Shown piece by piece: positions 1 to 5,233 of a DNA stretch of 5,272 nt (the first letter of the stretch is position 1; each line of letters begins with the position of its first letter). This stretch comes from Lachnospiraceae bacterium UBA7110 (lineage in GTDB: Bacteria > Bacillota > Clostridia > Lachnospirales > Lachnospiraceae): positions 1-5,272 of the forward strand of contig DKYC01000075.1 in the NCBI GenBank assembly GCA_002492295.1, given 5' to 3'. The position numbers were made by a program, and so were the translations under genes. The notes under the pieces were generated by a model, which saw only the letters and a program-made list of their open reading frames with translations, searched no databases and was not told where the DNA came from.

Positions 1-600
1 GAGCGGCTTTCACTGGTCGGAATGCTGTTGGACAGGCTCGAAAGCGAAATGCGGGAGAATCTGGAAACCGCGGATTATCTTTCGGAGCTGATGAAGATTT
101 TGAAAATCATAAAAACGTTGCATGAAAAGGAAGAAAACGGCGAAAAAAAGGAAATGGGAGGACTTATCGCGACGCAGGTACAGGCAAGGCAGAAGCTGCT
201 TGAAAACATGCGCTCTGCGGGCACGCTTTCCGGCGAGGACAGAAGGAAAAACCGCGCCATCATCCAATTCCTTGAGGCACGTGAAAAGGAGCTGCGGCTT
301 AGTCCGGGTGAAAATCCGCTTGCGATACTCAAAAGTGCGTTTGACGGCGAGGTAGCGGCGATGAAGGAAGAAAACGCCCGCATTCAGACACGCCTGCACA
401 ATGTATTTGCATTCAGCGAGGTGGCGTTTATGGACGGAAATGAGATGCTTGTGCTTGTAACGGAGCTGACGGTCAATGTGTACAGCGCGCGTTTTATCAG
501 TATGTATGGAAGCCCCGACTATGCAAGGCATAATGAGGACTTAATGCTTCACGAACGCGAAGATGACATCATGCAGGAAATTGACAGACTTGAGCTGTAA
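1..600 (+). CDS. C-terminal part of an uncharacterised charged, helical protein (5' end outside window)
   Basis: The reading frame is open from the first base. The first Met codon (at 22) has no usable Shine-Dalgarno site before it, so the gene probably starts upstream and only its last 199 codons are seen. The visible protein is hydrophilic and rich in Glu, Lys and Arg. It has no signal peptide or membrane segment. A heptad-like helical stretch covers about visible residues 10-52 and another covers residues 85-132. The last 60 residues are the best-defined part: an EMLVLVTELTVN segment, then a SARFISMYG motif and a charged helix. From memory, similar C-terminal segments occur in proteins encoded beside MoxR-type AAA+ ATPases and leucine-rich repeat proteins in Lachnospiraceae. 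That link is unverified. The leucine-rich repeat gene follows after 44 bp with no terminator between, so the two are probably co-transcribed. Its biochemical role is unknown. Confidence 0.75.
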   Translation, partial: ERLSLVGMLLDRLESEMRENLETADYLSELMKILKIIKTLHEKEENGEKKEMGGLIATQVQARQKLLENMRSAGTLSGEDRRKNRAIIQFLEAREKELRLSPGENPLAILKSAFDGEVAAMKEENARIQTRLHNVFAFSEVAFMDGNEMLVLVTELTVNVYSARFISMYGSPDYARHNEDLMLHEREDDIMQEIDRLEL

Positions 601-644
601 AATATAAAACAAAGTTCGACATTTGGAAAGGCGGATGTTTGCTT

Positions 645-1553
645 ATGGACGATACACAAATGCAGACAATCGAAAACCCTGTGGGCGGAGGACAGATCGC
701 GTATGCGCCGTACAAAAACGGTATTGTAATCAAGCGCTACCGTGGGATTGCCGCGGCGGTTGAAATTCCCCCGTATATTGATGAAAAGCCTGTTATTGCC
801 ATTGAAAAAAAGGCATTTCTAAGCTGCAAGACCATCAAGGAAATCAGTCTGCCCGACACGATAGAGGAAATCGGCGACTGGGCATTTGCACATGCGGAAC
901 GGCTGCGTACGATTACCATACCCAACCGCGCGCTGACACGCGGAAAGGAACTGTTTTTAGGCTGTGTGCGGTTAAAGGAAATCTGCATTCGGACACAGGA
1001 GGAATTTCGTGCGCTTGGGCTGGCGCGAATGCTTGCGATGGCGGTAACCGTTCTCCATGATTATTTCCTCTTTGACCCGCCAGAGATGGGAAGCGATACA
1101 TGGATAGCGCGTTGGGACGCAAAGCTTGCGGATTTAATCCGGCTTGATGATTTGGACGGTTTTGAGGAACTGTGGACATGCGGCGAGGAGGACTACGAGG
1201 GGAAGGATTACGATATTAAATCCTATCCTGTGGAAAAGCGGAAAATGAAACTGCGTGTTGTATACTTCCGGCTGCTTCATCCGTATAAGCTTGCATCAAA
1301 GACGGAGCAGGAGCTGAAAGAGTACTTAAAGGTTTCCCGCGAGGCATGGGACATTATCATGGAGGAGCATGCCGACGATTTGGAATACTATAGGCTGTTT
1401 GCTGACGCGGGATGTATAACGGAGGAGAACTTTGACAGACTTTTAACAGATTTGGCTGGCAAAGACGCGGAGATAAAGGCGTATATGCTTAAGTATAAGG
1501 ATGAACATTTGACGGCGGCAGACGCGTTTTCGGCATTTGAGCTTGACTGGTAA
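645..1553 (+). CDS. BspA-type leucine-rich repeat protein with helical C-terminal half
   Basis: This 302-residue protein has an N-terminal leucine-rich repeat region of the BspA/LRR_5 type. About residues 40-66 (IPPYIDEKPVIAIEKKAF) and 67-90 (ISLPDTIEEIGDWAF) are two clear units with the usual I-P...I..I...AF..C..L pattern, and a degraded third unit spans about 91-115 (ELFLGCVRLKEICI). Such repeats form curved solenoids used for protein contacts. Residues 116-302 are acidic and helical. The end (AGCITEENFDRLL, then DAEIKAYMLKYKDEH) resembles the ankyrin-like helical pairs often attached to these proteins. There is no signal peptide, so it should be cytoplasmic, unlike the surface BspA proteins. 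The start is uncertain: ATG at 645 has GGCGG 10 nt upstream, while an in-frame TTG at 639 sits 7 nt after GGAAAGG and would add two residues. It lies 44 bp behind the partial gene and probably shares its transcript. The family call is good; the function is unknown. Confidence 0.85.
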   Translation: MDDTQMQTIENPVGGGQIAYAPYKNGIVIKRYRGIAAAVEIPPYIDEKPVIAIEKKAFLSCKTIKEISLPDTIEEIGDWAFAHAERLRTITIPNRALTRGKELFLGCVRLKEICIRTQEEFRALGLARMLAMAVTVLHDYFLFDPPEMGSDTWIARWDAKLADLIRLDDLDGFEELWTCGEEDYEGKDYDIKSYPVEKRKMKLRVVYFRLLHPYKLASKTEQELKEYLKVSREAWDIIMEEHADDLEYYRLFADAGCITEENFDRLLTDLAGKDAEIKAYMLKYKDEHLTAADAFSAFELDW

Positions 1554-1579
1554 GCTGGGCTGGATAGACGGAACCAATA

Positions 1580-1621
1580 AAAAAGTGGAACTATGCAATT
1601 GTACGCATGTCTCCACTTTTT
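1580..1621. terminator. Bidirectional rho-independent terminator between convergent genes
   Basis: A 10-bp stem pairs 1580-1589 (AAAAAGTGGA) with 1612-1621 (TCCACTTTTT). The apex can form a further 4-bp ATGC/GCAT stem (1593-1596 with 1605-1608) around an 8-nt loop. The A-run on the left and the T-run on the right provide U-tracts on both strands. It can therefore end the leucine-rich repeat transcript, whose stop is 27 bp before, and the convergent FKBP-like gene, whose stop is 15 bp after. The G/C part of the stem is only about 5 bp, so strength is uncertain. Confidence 0.75.
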
Positions 1622-1635
1622 ATTCTTAACGATGC

Positions 1636-2955
1636 TTATTCTGCTGTTGTTTCTGTTTCCGTACTGGTTTCTGCCGCCGCTTCTGTTTCGGTCACTGTCT
1701 CTGCAGCGGTCTCTTCACTTGGCATCTTGTCAGGGTCTTTGTAGCGGTCTACAAGGTAATCCAAAACAGTATCATGTATTTCGTTCTGCGCCAGATATCC
1801 TTCGCCATAGTTTTCCACCATGCTTGCAGCATAAGTTTCATCCCCGGATGATGCGTTCAGCTCCGCTTTTGCAGCATCCATGTCAATTGTTAATCCCGCT
1901 TTTTCAAAGATAGCCTGGTATACCATCGCTTCCTTTACCGTATCCTGCGCACGCTCCGAAAGTGATTTTTCGTAAGCAAACTCATTTTCATCACCGGTCA
2001 TATCCCATACGTTTGTGGAAGCCTGCATACCGGATGACGAGAACATCTGGCTATAATAGTTTGCCATCGCCTCGTCGTTCGCTTTTGTGGTGGCTTTCGT
2101 AATTTTTACATAATTCTTCGGATAAGAATTTACGGTCGAGTTTTCAACAATATAAGTTGAGAGGAAGTTCCGGAGGTTGTCCTCATAATAATTTTTGGCA
2201 ATTGATGCACGGTATTCGTCGGTATTTGTAATCTGTTCCGTAAGCAGTCCGTTCTTCTCGAGAAATGCGTCGTCAAAAGCAGGCAATTGGTAAATACCGT
2301 TTACAGTGACAGCAAAAACGGCATCTTTTCCTGCAACGGCATCATCGCCGTAATCATCGGGAAATGTCACTTCAACCGTTACGTTATCCCCGGGGTGCGA
2401 GCCTATCAGCTGCTGCTCAAAATCATCAACGAAGGAACCGGAGCCGATTGTGAGGTCATAGCCTGCGTTGTTGCTGTTTCCGCCTTCAAATTCCACGCCG
2501 TCAATTGTTCCGACATAGTCGATGTTTACCTCGTCGCCGTCAGCCACTTCAAGACTTACATCGTAATTCACTTCCTTATATTCTTTTAAAAGATCGTCAA
2601 TATCCTTTTGAACCTGCTCGTCCGTGCTGATGTCTTCATCCGTAATGGGAATATTTTCATAATCAGCTAAAGTAAGCGCGTCCGCAACATTGACACCCTC
2701 AATTTTTCCGTCTGCCGTAAGACCGGCGCTCATGTCAGTGCTCGGAGTCGTGCGGATTGCAGCCAAATAGAGTTGCTTTCCTGCCATAACAATAATAACT
2801 CCTGCAATAAATCCAAGAATCGCAAAACTGGCAACGCGCGAAATCATGCGGTTCCTTTTGTTCTTTGCTATTTCCTTTCTGCGCTCTTCGCGCTTTGCCT
2901 TGCTTTTGCTGATGTCCGTAATTTCAGCAGCTGTTGTTTTTTTGTCCTTTGCCAT
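1636..2955 (-). CDS. Membrane-anchored FKBP-type peptidyl-prolyl isomerase, trigger-factor-like
   Basis: This 439-residue protein probably assists folding of exported proteins outside the membrane. The N-terminus (1-40) is Lys/Arg-rich, as expected for a cytoplasmic tail. One membrane segment spans about 41-59 (ASFAILGFIAGVIIVMAG), giving an N-in/C-out topology with no cleavage site. Residues 139-222 form an FKBP domain of trigger-factor type: GDEVNIDYVGTIDGVEFEGG, LTIGSGSFVDDFEQQLIG, VTFPDDYG and LAGK-like VAGKDAVFAVTV. The usual IPGFE is VDDFE here. Residues 223-408 are helical and match the position of the trigger-factor C-terminal chaperone arm. The ribosome-binding N-terminal domain of true trigger factor is absent, replaced by the membrane anchor, so this is not Tig itself. 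The tail (412-439) is only Glu, Thr, Ala, Ser and Val. ATG at 2955 has AGGAAAGG 7 nt upstream. The gene is monocistronic, ending at the shared terminator. Confidence 0.88.
   Translation of the reverse strand: MAKDKKTTAAEITDISKSKAKREERRKEIAKNKRNRMISRVASFAILGFIAGVIIVMAGKQLYLAAIRTTPSTDMSAGLTADGKIEGVNVADALTLADYENIPITDEDISTDEQVQKDIDDLLKEYKEVNYDVSLEVADGDEVNIDYVGTIDGVEFEGGNSNNAGYDLTIGSGSFVDDFEQQLIGSHPGDNVTVEVTFPDDYGDDAVAGKDAVFAVTVNGIYQLPAFDDAFLEKNGLLTEQITNTDEYRASIAKNYYEDNLRNFLSTYIVENSTVNSYPKNYVKITKATTKANDEAMANYYSQMFSSSGMQASTNVWDMTGDENEFAYEKSLSERAQDTVKEAMVYQAIFEKAGLTIDMDAAKAELNASSGDETYAASMVENYGEGYLAQNEIHDTVLDYLVDRYKDPDKMPSEETAAETVTETEAAAETSTETETTAE
1648..1707 (-). repeat. Two tandem 30-bp coding repeats in the acidic tail of the FKBP-like protein
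   Basis: Residues 417-426 (AAETVTETEA) and 427-436 (AAETSTETET) of the FKBP-like protein are adjacent 10-residue copies differing at two positions. By eye the two 30-bp DNA units agree at 21 of 30 positions, so the protein pattern is better conserved than the DNA. It looks like an old or selected duplication in a flexible, negatively charged tail that would extend into the cell wall space. Confidence 0.7.
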
Positions 2956-3011
2956 TTTATAACCTTTCCTTTACTTCTTTTAAATACTTTTTTAATTAGT
3001 CTGTTTCACAT

Positions 3012-3055
3012 TGCCTGTTTGAAGGCAGTCTGTCCGTATGGGCATACTTCTGGAC
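3012..3055 (-). promoter_or_regulatory. Two adjacent hairpins in the 5' leader of the FKBP-like gene
   Basis: On the minus strand, the first hairpin pairs GTCC/GGAC and GTAT/ATAC (plus coordinates 3032-3039 with 3044-3055) with a 4-nt bulge and a GCCC tetraloop. The second pairs TGCCT with AGGCA (3012-3016 with 3023-3027) around a 6-nt loop. Both lie 57-100 bp before the start codon. They lack an immediate strong U-tract, so an attenuator is not proven. They could be mRNA-stabilising or protein-binding leader structures. Short stems like these can also arise by chance. Confidence 0.3.
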
Positions 3056-3065
3056 ATTTAAAAAC

Positions 3066-3094
3066 ATTGTACTACAAAACAATAAAAAAATAAA
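3066..3094 (-). promoter_or_regulatory. Weak candidate promoter for the FKBP-like gene
   Basis: On the minus strand, TACAAT (3066-3071) is a 5-of-6 match to the -10 box. Seventeen bases upstream, TTTATT (3089-3094) is a poor -35 box. Transcription from here would begin near 3060 and give a leader of about 100 nt containing the two hairpins. The surrounding DNA is very AT-rich, so chance matches are likely. This is the best candidate I can see, not a firm call. Confidence 0.25.
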
Positions 3095-3104
3095 TACCCA
3101 ATTT

Positions 3105-3156
3105 TCAAATTTGACGGCGCAACAGTAGCAGTCCGGACCGGAACTTTTGCGCGCAA
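3105..3156. promoter_or_regulatory. Cluster of perfect palindromes, possible operator region
   Basis: Three perfect inverted repeats lie just upstream of the rightward -35 box: TCAAATTTGA (3105-3114), GTCCGGAC (3131-3138) and TTGCGCGCAA (3147-3156). The last two have centres 17 bp apart. CCGGA also recurs at 3133, 3138 and 3159. Position between two divergent promoters would suit a regulator acting on both, but no regulator is encoded in the window and no known operator consensus is recognised. Confidence 0.25.
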
Positions 3157-3173
3157 TACCGGATGCCAAACGC

Positions 3174-3203
3174 TTGACAAGAAAAGTGCTTACGGACTAT
3201 ACT
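3174..3203 (+). promoter_or_regulatory. Sigma-A type promoter of the PilZN-like/lipoprotein operon
   Basis: A perfect -35 box TTGACA (3174-3179) is followed after 18 bp by TATACT (3198-3203), a 5-of-6 match to the -10 box. Transcription should start near 3210, giving a 5' leader of about 90 nt before ATG 3301. This is the strongest promoter in the window and points only at the downstream two-gene operon. Confidence 0.78.
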
Positions 3204-3225
3204 ATAAAAAGAGAAAATGCGTAAA

Positions 3226-3242
3226 GCGATGATTTCCATCGC
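3226..3242 (+). promoter_or_regulatory. Hairpin in the 5' leader of the PilZN-like operon
   Basis: GCGATG (3226-3231) pairs with CATCGC (3237-3242) around a 5-nt loop, close to the predicted transcript start. A further GCC/GGC pairing (3272-3274 with 3283-3285) is possible nearer the start codon. I looked for the conserved core of the cyclic-di-GMP riboswitch, which would have suited this context, and did not find it. The hairpin may simply protect the 5' end of the mRNA. Confidence 0.35.
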
Positions 3243-3300
3243 ATCGATAAATGGTATTAGAAAGGTGAAAAGCCGTTAAAAAGGCGGAATGAGAGGAAAT

Positions 3301-3708
3301 ATGAACGTAGAAGATATCCCTGTACCATCAATGGCAACAATAAAAGTAAGTAAAGAAAATAAATCCGCAGTCTTTGAAACCACAGTAATCCACACCACGG
3401 ATAATAAGTATATTTACTGCATGCCCGTAAGGGTGGATGAAAAACTGGTAAATTTTGAGGCAAAGGGAATGCTCAAGGAACTGAAAATCGAGTTTGCCCC
3501 GTTTGAATTTTACGCATGGAAAAATATTTCCATAATAAGATTTGTGGAAGATGGGAAAAGCTATTTAAGAATCAAGACGACAACGCCGGGCGTAAAGGCG
3601 ATGGCATGGCCCGATAAGCCTGTTACGACGCGGAAGAAAAAGAAGGAGCCTGCAGTTAAGAAGGAAGCATCCGAAGAAGCGGAGGGTGCGCAGGCGAAAA
3701 AAAATTAG
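3301..3708 (+). CDS. PilZN-like (YcgR N-terminal-type) domain protein lacking a PilZ domain
   Basis: This 135-residue soluble protein has no signal peptide or membrane segment. Residues 1-95 read as alternating beta strands (MATIKVSKENKSAVFETTV, KYIYCMPVRV, KLVNFEAKG, LKIEFAPFEFYAWKNISIIRF, SYLRIKT). Its pattern, especially the KLVNFEAKG and YAWKNISI segments, resembles the N-terminal beta-barrel that precedes PilZ in clostridial YcgR-like proteins. Residue 104 onward (WPDKPVTTRKKKKEP) sits where the PilZ RxxxR linker would begin, but the protein ends in a Lys/Glu/Ala tail of about 30 residues with no D.S..G motif. It therefore probably cannot bind cyclic-di-GMP alone. ATG 3301 has GAGG 4 nt upstream; an in-frame ATG at 3289, after AAGGCGG, would add four residues. 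The lipoprotein gene follows after 18 bp. The coding call is firm; the domain call is from pattern memory. Confidence 0.75.
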   Translation: MNVEDIPVPSMATIKVSKENKSAVFETTVIHTTDNKYIYCMPVRVDEKLVNFEAKGMLKELKIEFAPFEFYAWKNISIIRFVEDGKSYLRIKTTTPGVKAMAWPDKPVTTRKKKKEPAVKKEASEEAEGAQAKKN

Positions 3709-3726
3709 GGGGAAAAAGGAGCAGTT

Positions 3727-4143
3727 ATGTATAAGGGGACAATAAAGACGGCAGCGGCACTGATGCTGTCTGTTATAATGCTTACAGGCTGTCAGAAGGA
3801 TGTAACGATTGAAAATGTAGGCGATAAAATAAGCGAGTCGGTGAGCGACACGATTGCAAAGACAAAAAAACAGGTGGGCGACGACTTGAAAAGCGCGCTT
3901 GCGGACGAAGTACAGGCGTTCATTAAGAGCGATGATTTGGCGGTAACCCTGGGAATCAGCGAGGAGGAGCAGGAAAGCATAAACGAGTCCATACAAAGCT
4001 ATATTAATGACTATGAGTTTGATGAAGAGCAGCTTAAGGCTGCAAAGGAGACCGTAGAGGAGTTTTTGGAAAGTGCAAAGGGATTGTCCGCAGAGGAAAT
4101 AAAACAGAATATTGCGGATATTTTTGAAGAAGGGAAACAATAA
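3727..4143 (+). CDS. Small acidic helical lipoprotein of unknown function
   Basis: This 138-residue protein has a type II signal peptide: positively charged YKGTIK, hydrophobic core TAAALMLSVIM and lipobox LTGC with Cys22 as the lipidated residue. The mature protein (22-138) should be anchored to the outer face of the membrane. It is acidic, has no further Cys and no Trp, and reads as a chain of amphipathic helices (about 33-62, 72-90, 94-118, 121-136). The segment SESVSDTIAKTKKQVGDDLKS suggests a coiled coil or helical bundle. No catalytic motif is visible and I do not recognise a named family. AAAAAGGAG ends 5 nt before the ATG, a strong ribosome binding site. It lies 18 bp after the PilZN-like gene and is the last gene of that operon, with the terminator starting within its stop codon. 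The lipoprotein call is firm; the function is unknown. Confidence 0.88.
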   Translation: MYKGTIKTAAALMLSVIMLTGCQKDVTIENVGDKISESVSDTIAKTKKQVGDDLKSALADEVQAFIKSDDLAVTLGISEEEQESINESIQSYINDYEFDEEQLKAAKETVEEFLESAKGLSAEEIKQNIADIFEEGKQ

Positions 4144-4167
4144 AAAAACGCCGTTTGGCGTTTTTTT
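4142..4167. terminator. Bidirectional rho-independent terminator overlapping a stop codon
   Basis: An 11-bp stem pairs 4142-4152 (AAAAAAACGCC) with 4157-4167 (GGCGTTTTTTT) around a GTTT loop. The pure A- and T-runs give a U-tract on each strand. The stem begins inside the TAA stop of the lipoprotein (4141-4143) and ends 3 bp before the stop of the convergent HD-GYP gene (4171-4173). One 26-bp element therefore ends both transcripts. Confidence 0.9.
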
Positions 4168-4170
4168 GTA

Positions 4171-5223
4171 TCATATCATACGGATGATTTCTGCTTTTGG
4201 TTTAGTCCGCAGATCAAACTGTACATTGCTTACAAATACAGTCGGGCGTGAAAGTGCATCTTCATGGATTTCTATGATACGTCCTTCCACATTTCCGGTC
4301 ACACATACGCGCCTGTCCAAATACATATTTGCAATGCGCGTTAAAATCGGTTTAATATGTTTGCCGTATTTGACCTCGAATCCCTGTTCCTCAAACACAC
4401 GGATTGCCTGGAACGGCGTCAGCGCTACGCGATGTGAGCGCGGATGCGTCATTGCCTCATAAGTATCCGCGATTGCCGCTATCAGTGCAAACGGGTCAAT
4501 GCGGTCTTCCTTAATGCGCGCGGGGTAACCCGAACCGTCGCACCGCTCATGATGCATAATCATGACGCTGACTACATGGGGTGGGAAATTTCTGTTTTTC
4601 AAAAGGTCATAACCTAAATGGATGTGATGCTGCATCTGTAAAAACTCTTCCGGCGTGAGCTTGTCCGGTTTCCACAAAAGCTCATCGGAAATCTTCGTTT
4701 TCCCAACGTCAAACAGAAATCCGGCTATCGTAAGATTATCCAAATCCTCCTCGCCAAGCCCAATCCACTGACCGAAAATGTAGCACAGCAGACCGCAGTT
4801 AAAACAATGGTTATATGTAATCTCATTTTCGTCGGGCATCATATTGTAAAGATAATCAATAAGCTGCTCACCGCCCATGACAGTCGCCAACATATCATCG
4901 CGCAAAGACAGGAGCTTTGACGTATTTAAATCAATCCCCGTATCCAGGGTGCGGATTAATTTATTGAATGTTGTAAGGGACAATGTGTACATCGCGTTAA
5001 ACTTTTGGAAGTGCGGATGCTGGTGCAGATGTTCATAGTGCGGCATATCCACTTCACTCGGCTCGGCAAGCGCTATTTCATCAAAATTATGGTCGCATAA
5101 AGTCTGTATCATTTCCTGGGTAAGACGTGCATTGGCTTTTAATATTAATTCTCCTGAGGGAGCGTAGATATCCTCATAAGTAATCATTCCCGGTTTTAAG
5201 GACTGAGTTGACAAACTGTACAT
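4171..5223 (-). CDS. HD-GYP family protein with the HD histidine replaced by Phe
   Basis: HD-GYP proteins are usually cyclic-di-GMP phosphodiesterases. Numbering from ATG 5223 (350 residues), about residues 6-55 form the N-terminal extension common in this family (SLKPGMITYEDIYAPSGELI). Residues 130-300 are the HD-GYP core: His139, then AGFLFDVGK where Phe171-Asp172 replace His-Asp, Lys175, His200 (HIHLG), HHERCDGSGYP (224-234) and IADTYEAM with Asp253. All metal-site positions I can align are kept except His171. Residues 300-350 form a small beta-rich C-terminal domain (GRIIEIHEDALSRPTVFV). No receiver or membrane domain is present. The start at 5223 is chosen because GGAGG lies 5 nt before it; ATG 5235 has no ribosome binding site. 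TATGAT at 5266-5271 could be a -10 box, but its -35 is outside the window. The enzyme may be altered, inactive or a binding protein. Confidence 0.9.
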   Translation of the reverse strand: MYSLSTQSLKPGMITYEDIYAPSGELILKANARLTQEMIQTLCDHNFDEIALAEPSEVDMPHYEHLHQHPHFQKFNAMYTLSLTTFNKLIRTLDTGIDLNTSKLLSLRDDMLATVMGGEQLIDYLYNMMPDENEITYNHCFNCGLLCYIFGQWIGLGEEDLDNLTIAGFLFDVGKTKISDELLWKPDKLTPEEFLQMQHHIHLGYDLLKNRNFPPHVVSVMIMHHERCDGSGYPARIKEDRIDPFALIAAIADTYEAMTHPRSHRVALTPFQAIRVFEEQGFEVKYGKHIKPILTRIANMYLDRRVCVTGNVEGRIIEIHEDALSRPTVFVSNVQFDLRTKPKAEIIRMI

Positions 5224-5228
5224 ATTTA

Positions 5229-5233
5229 CCTCC
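5229..5233 (-). promoter_or_regulatory. Ribosome binding site that decides the HD-GYP start
   Basis: On the minus strand GGAGG (5229-5233) lies 5 nt before ATG 5223. The GGAGG overlaps the upstream in-frame ATG at 5233-5235, so that codon is part of the ribosome binding site sequence and is unlikely to be the true start. The stretch upstream of 5235 is poor in G-rich matches. Confidence 0.75.

Larger units (their letters stand above)
2956..3300. other. 345-bp divergent intergenic regulatory region
   Basis: The stretch separates the minus-strand FKBP-like gene from the plus-strand PilZN-like operon. It holds the FKBP-like ribosome binding site (AGGAAAGG, 2963-2970 minus), two small leader hairpins (3012-3055), an AT-rich block with a weak minus-strand promoter candidate (3066-3094), three perfect palindromes (3105-3156), a strong rightward promoter (3174-3203) and a leader hairpin (3226-3242). 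I see no credible coding frame in it, and no known riboswitch consensus that I recognise. Confidence 0.7.

Noticed and set aside
10..531. A 173-codon minus-strand open frame opposite the first gene
   Set aside because: Its composition is shadow-like and rich in His, Arg, Phe and Cys. The plus-strand frame continues open to the window edge and fits the operon with the following gene.
639..644. TTG start for the leucine-rich repeat gene
   Set aside because: It is possible because of its spacing to GGAAAGG, but the ATG two codons later is a stronger start codon. The difference is two residues, so ATG 645 was kept with the alternative noted.
1593..1913. Plus-strand open frame starting in the terminator and running across the FKBP-like tail
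   Set aside because: It begins inside the terminator loop, has no ribosome binding site, and its Leu/Phe/Pro/Ser-rich translation is the complement of the acidic tail repeat.
3251..3268. A five-codon leader peptide frame (ATG GTA TTA GAA AGG TGA)
   Set aside because: There is no ribosome binding site before it and no regulatory amino acid run. It is as short as expected by chance.
3204..3300. Cyclic-di-GMP riboswitch in the PilZN-like operon leader
   Set aside because: The context suggested it, but the conserved core sequences and the long paired helices of that riboswitch are not present.
3565..4140. A 191-codon minus-strand open frame across the PilZN-like and lipoprotein genes
   Set aside because: It is antisense to two well-supported genes with good ribosome binding sites. 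Its translation is rich in Leu, Phe, Cys and Arg with no domain pattern, as expected of a complementary-strand shadow.
4112..4462. Plus-strand open frame reading out of the lipoprotein 3' end across the terminator
   Set aside because: It crosses a strong terminator and is antisense to the conserved C-terminal part of the HD-GYP gene; the translation has no domain pattern.
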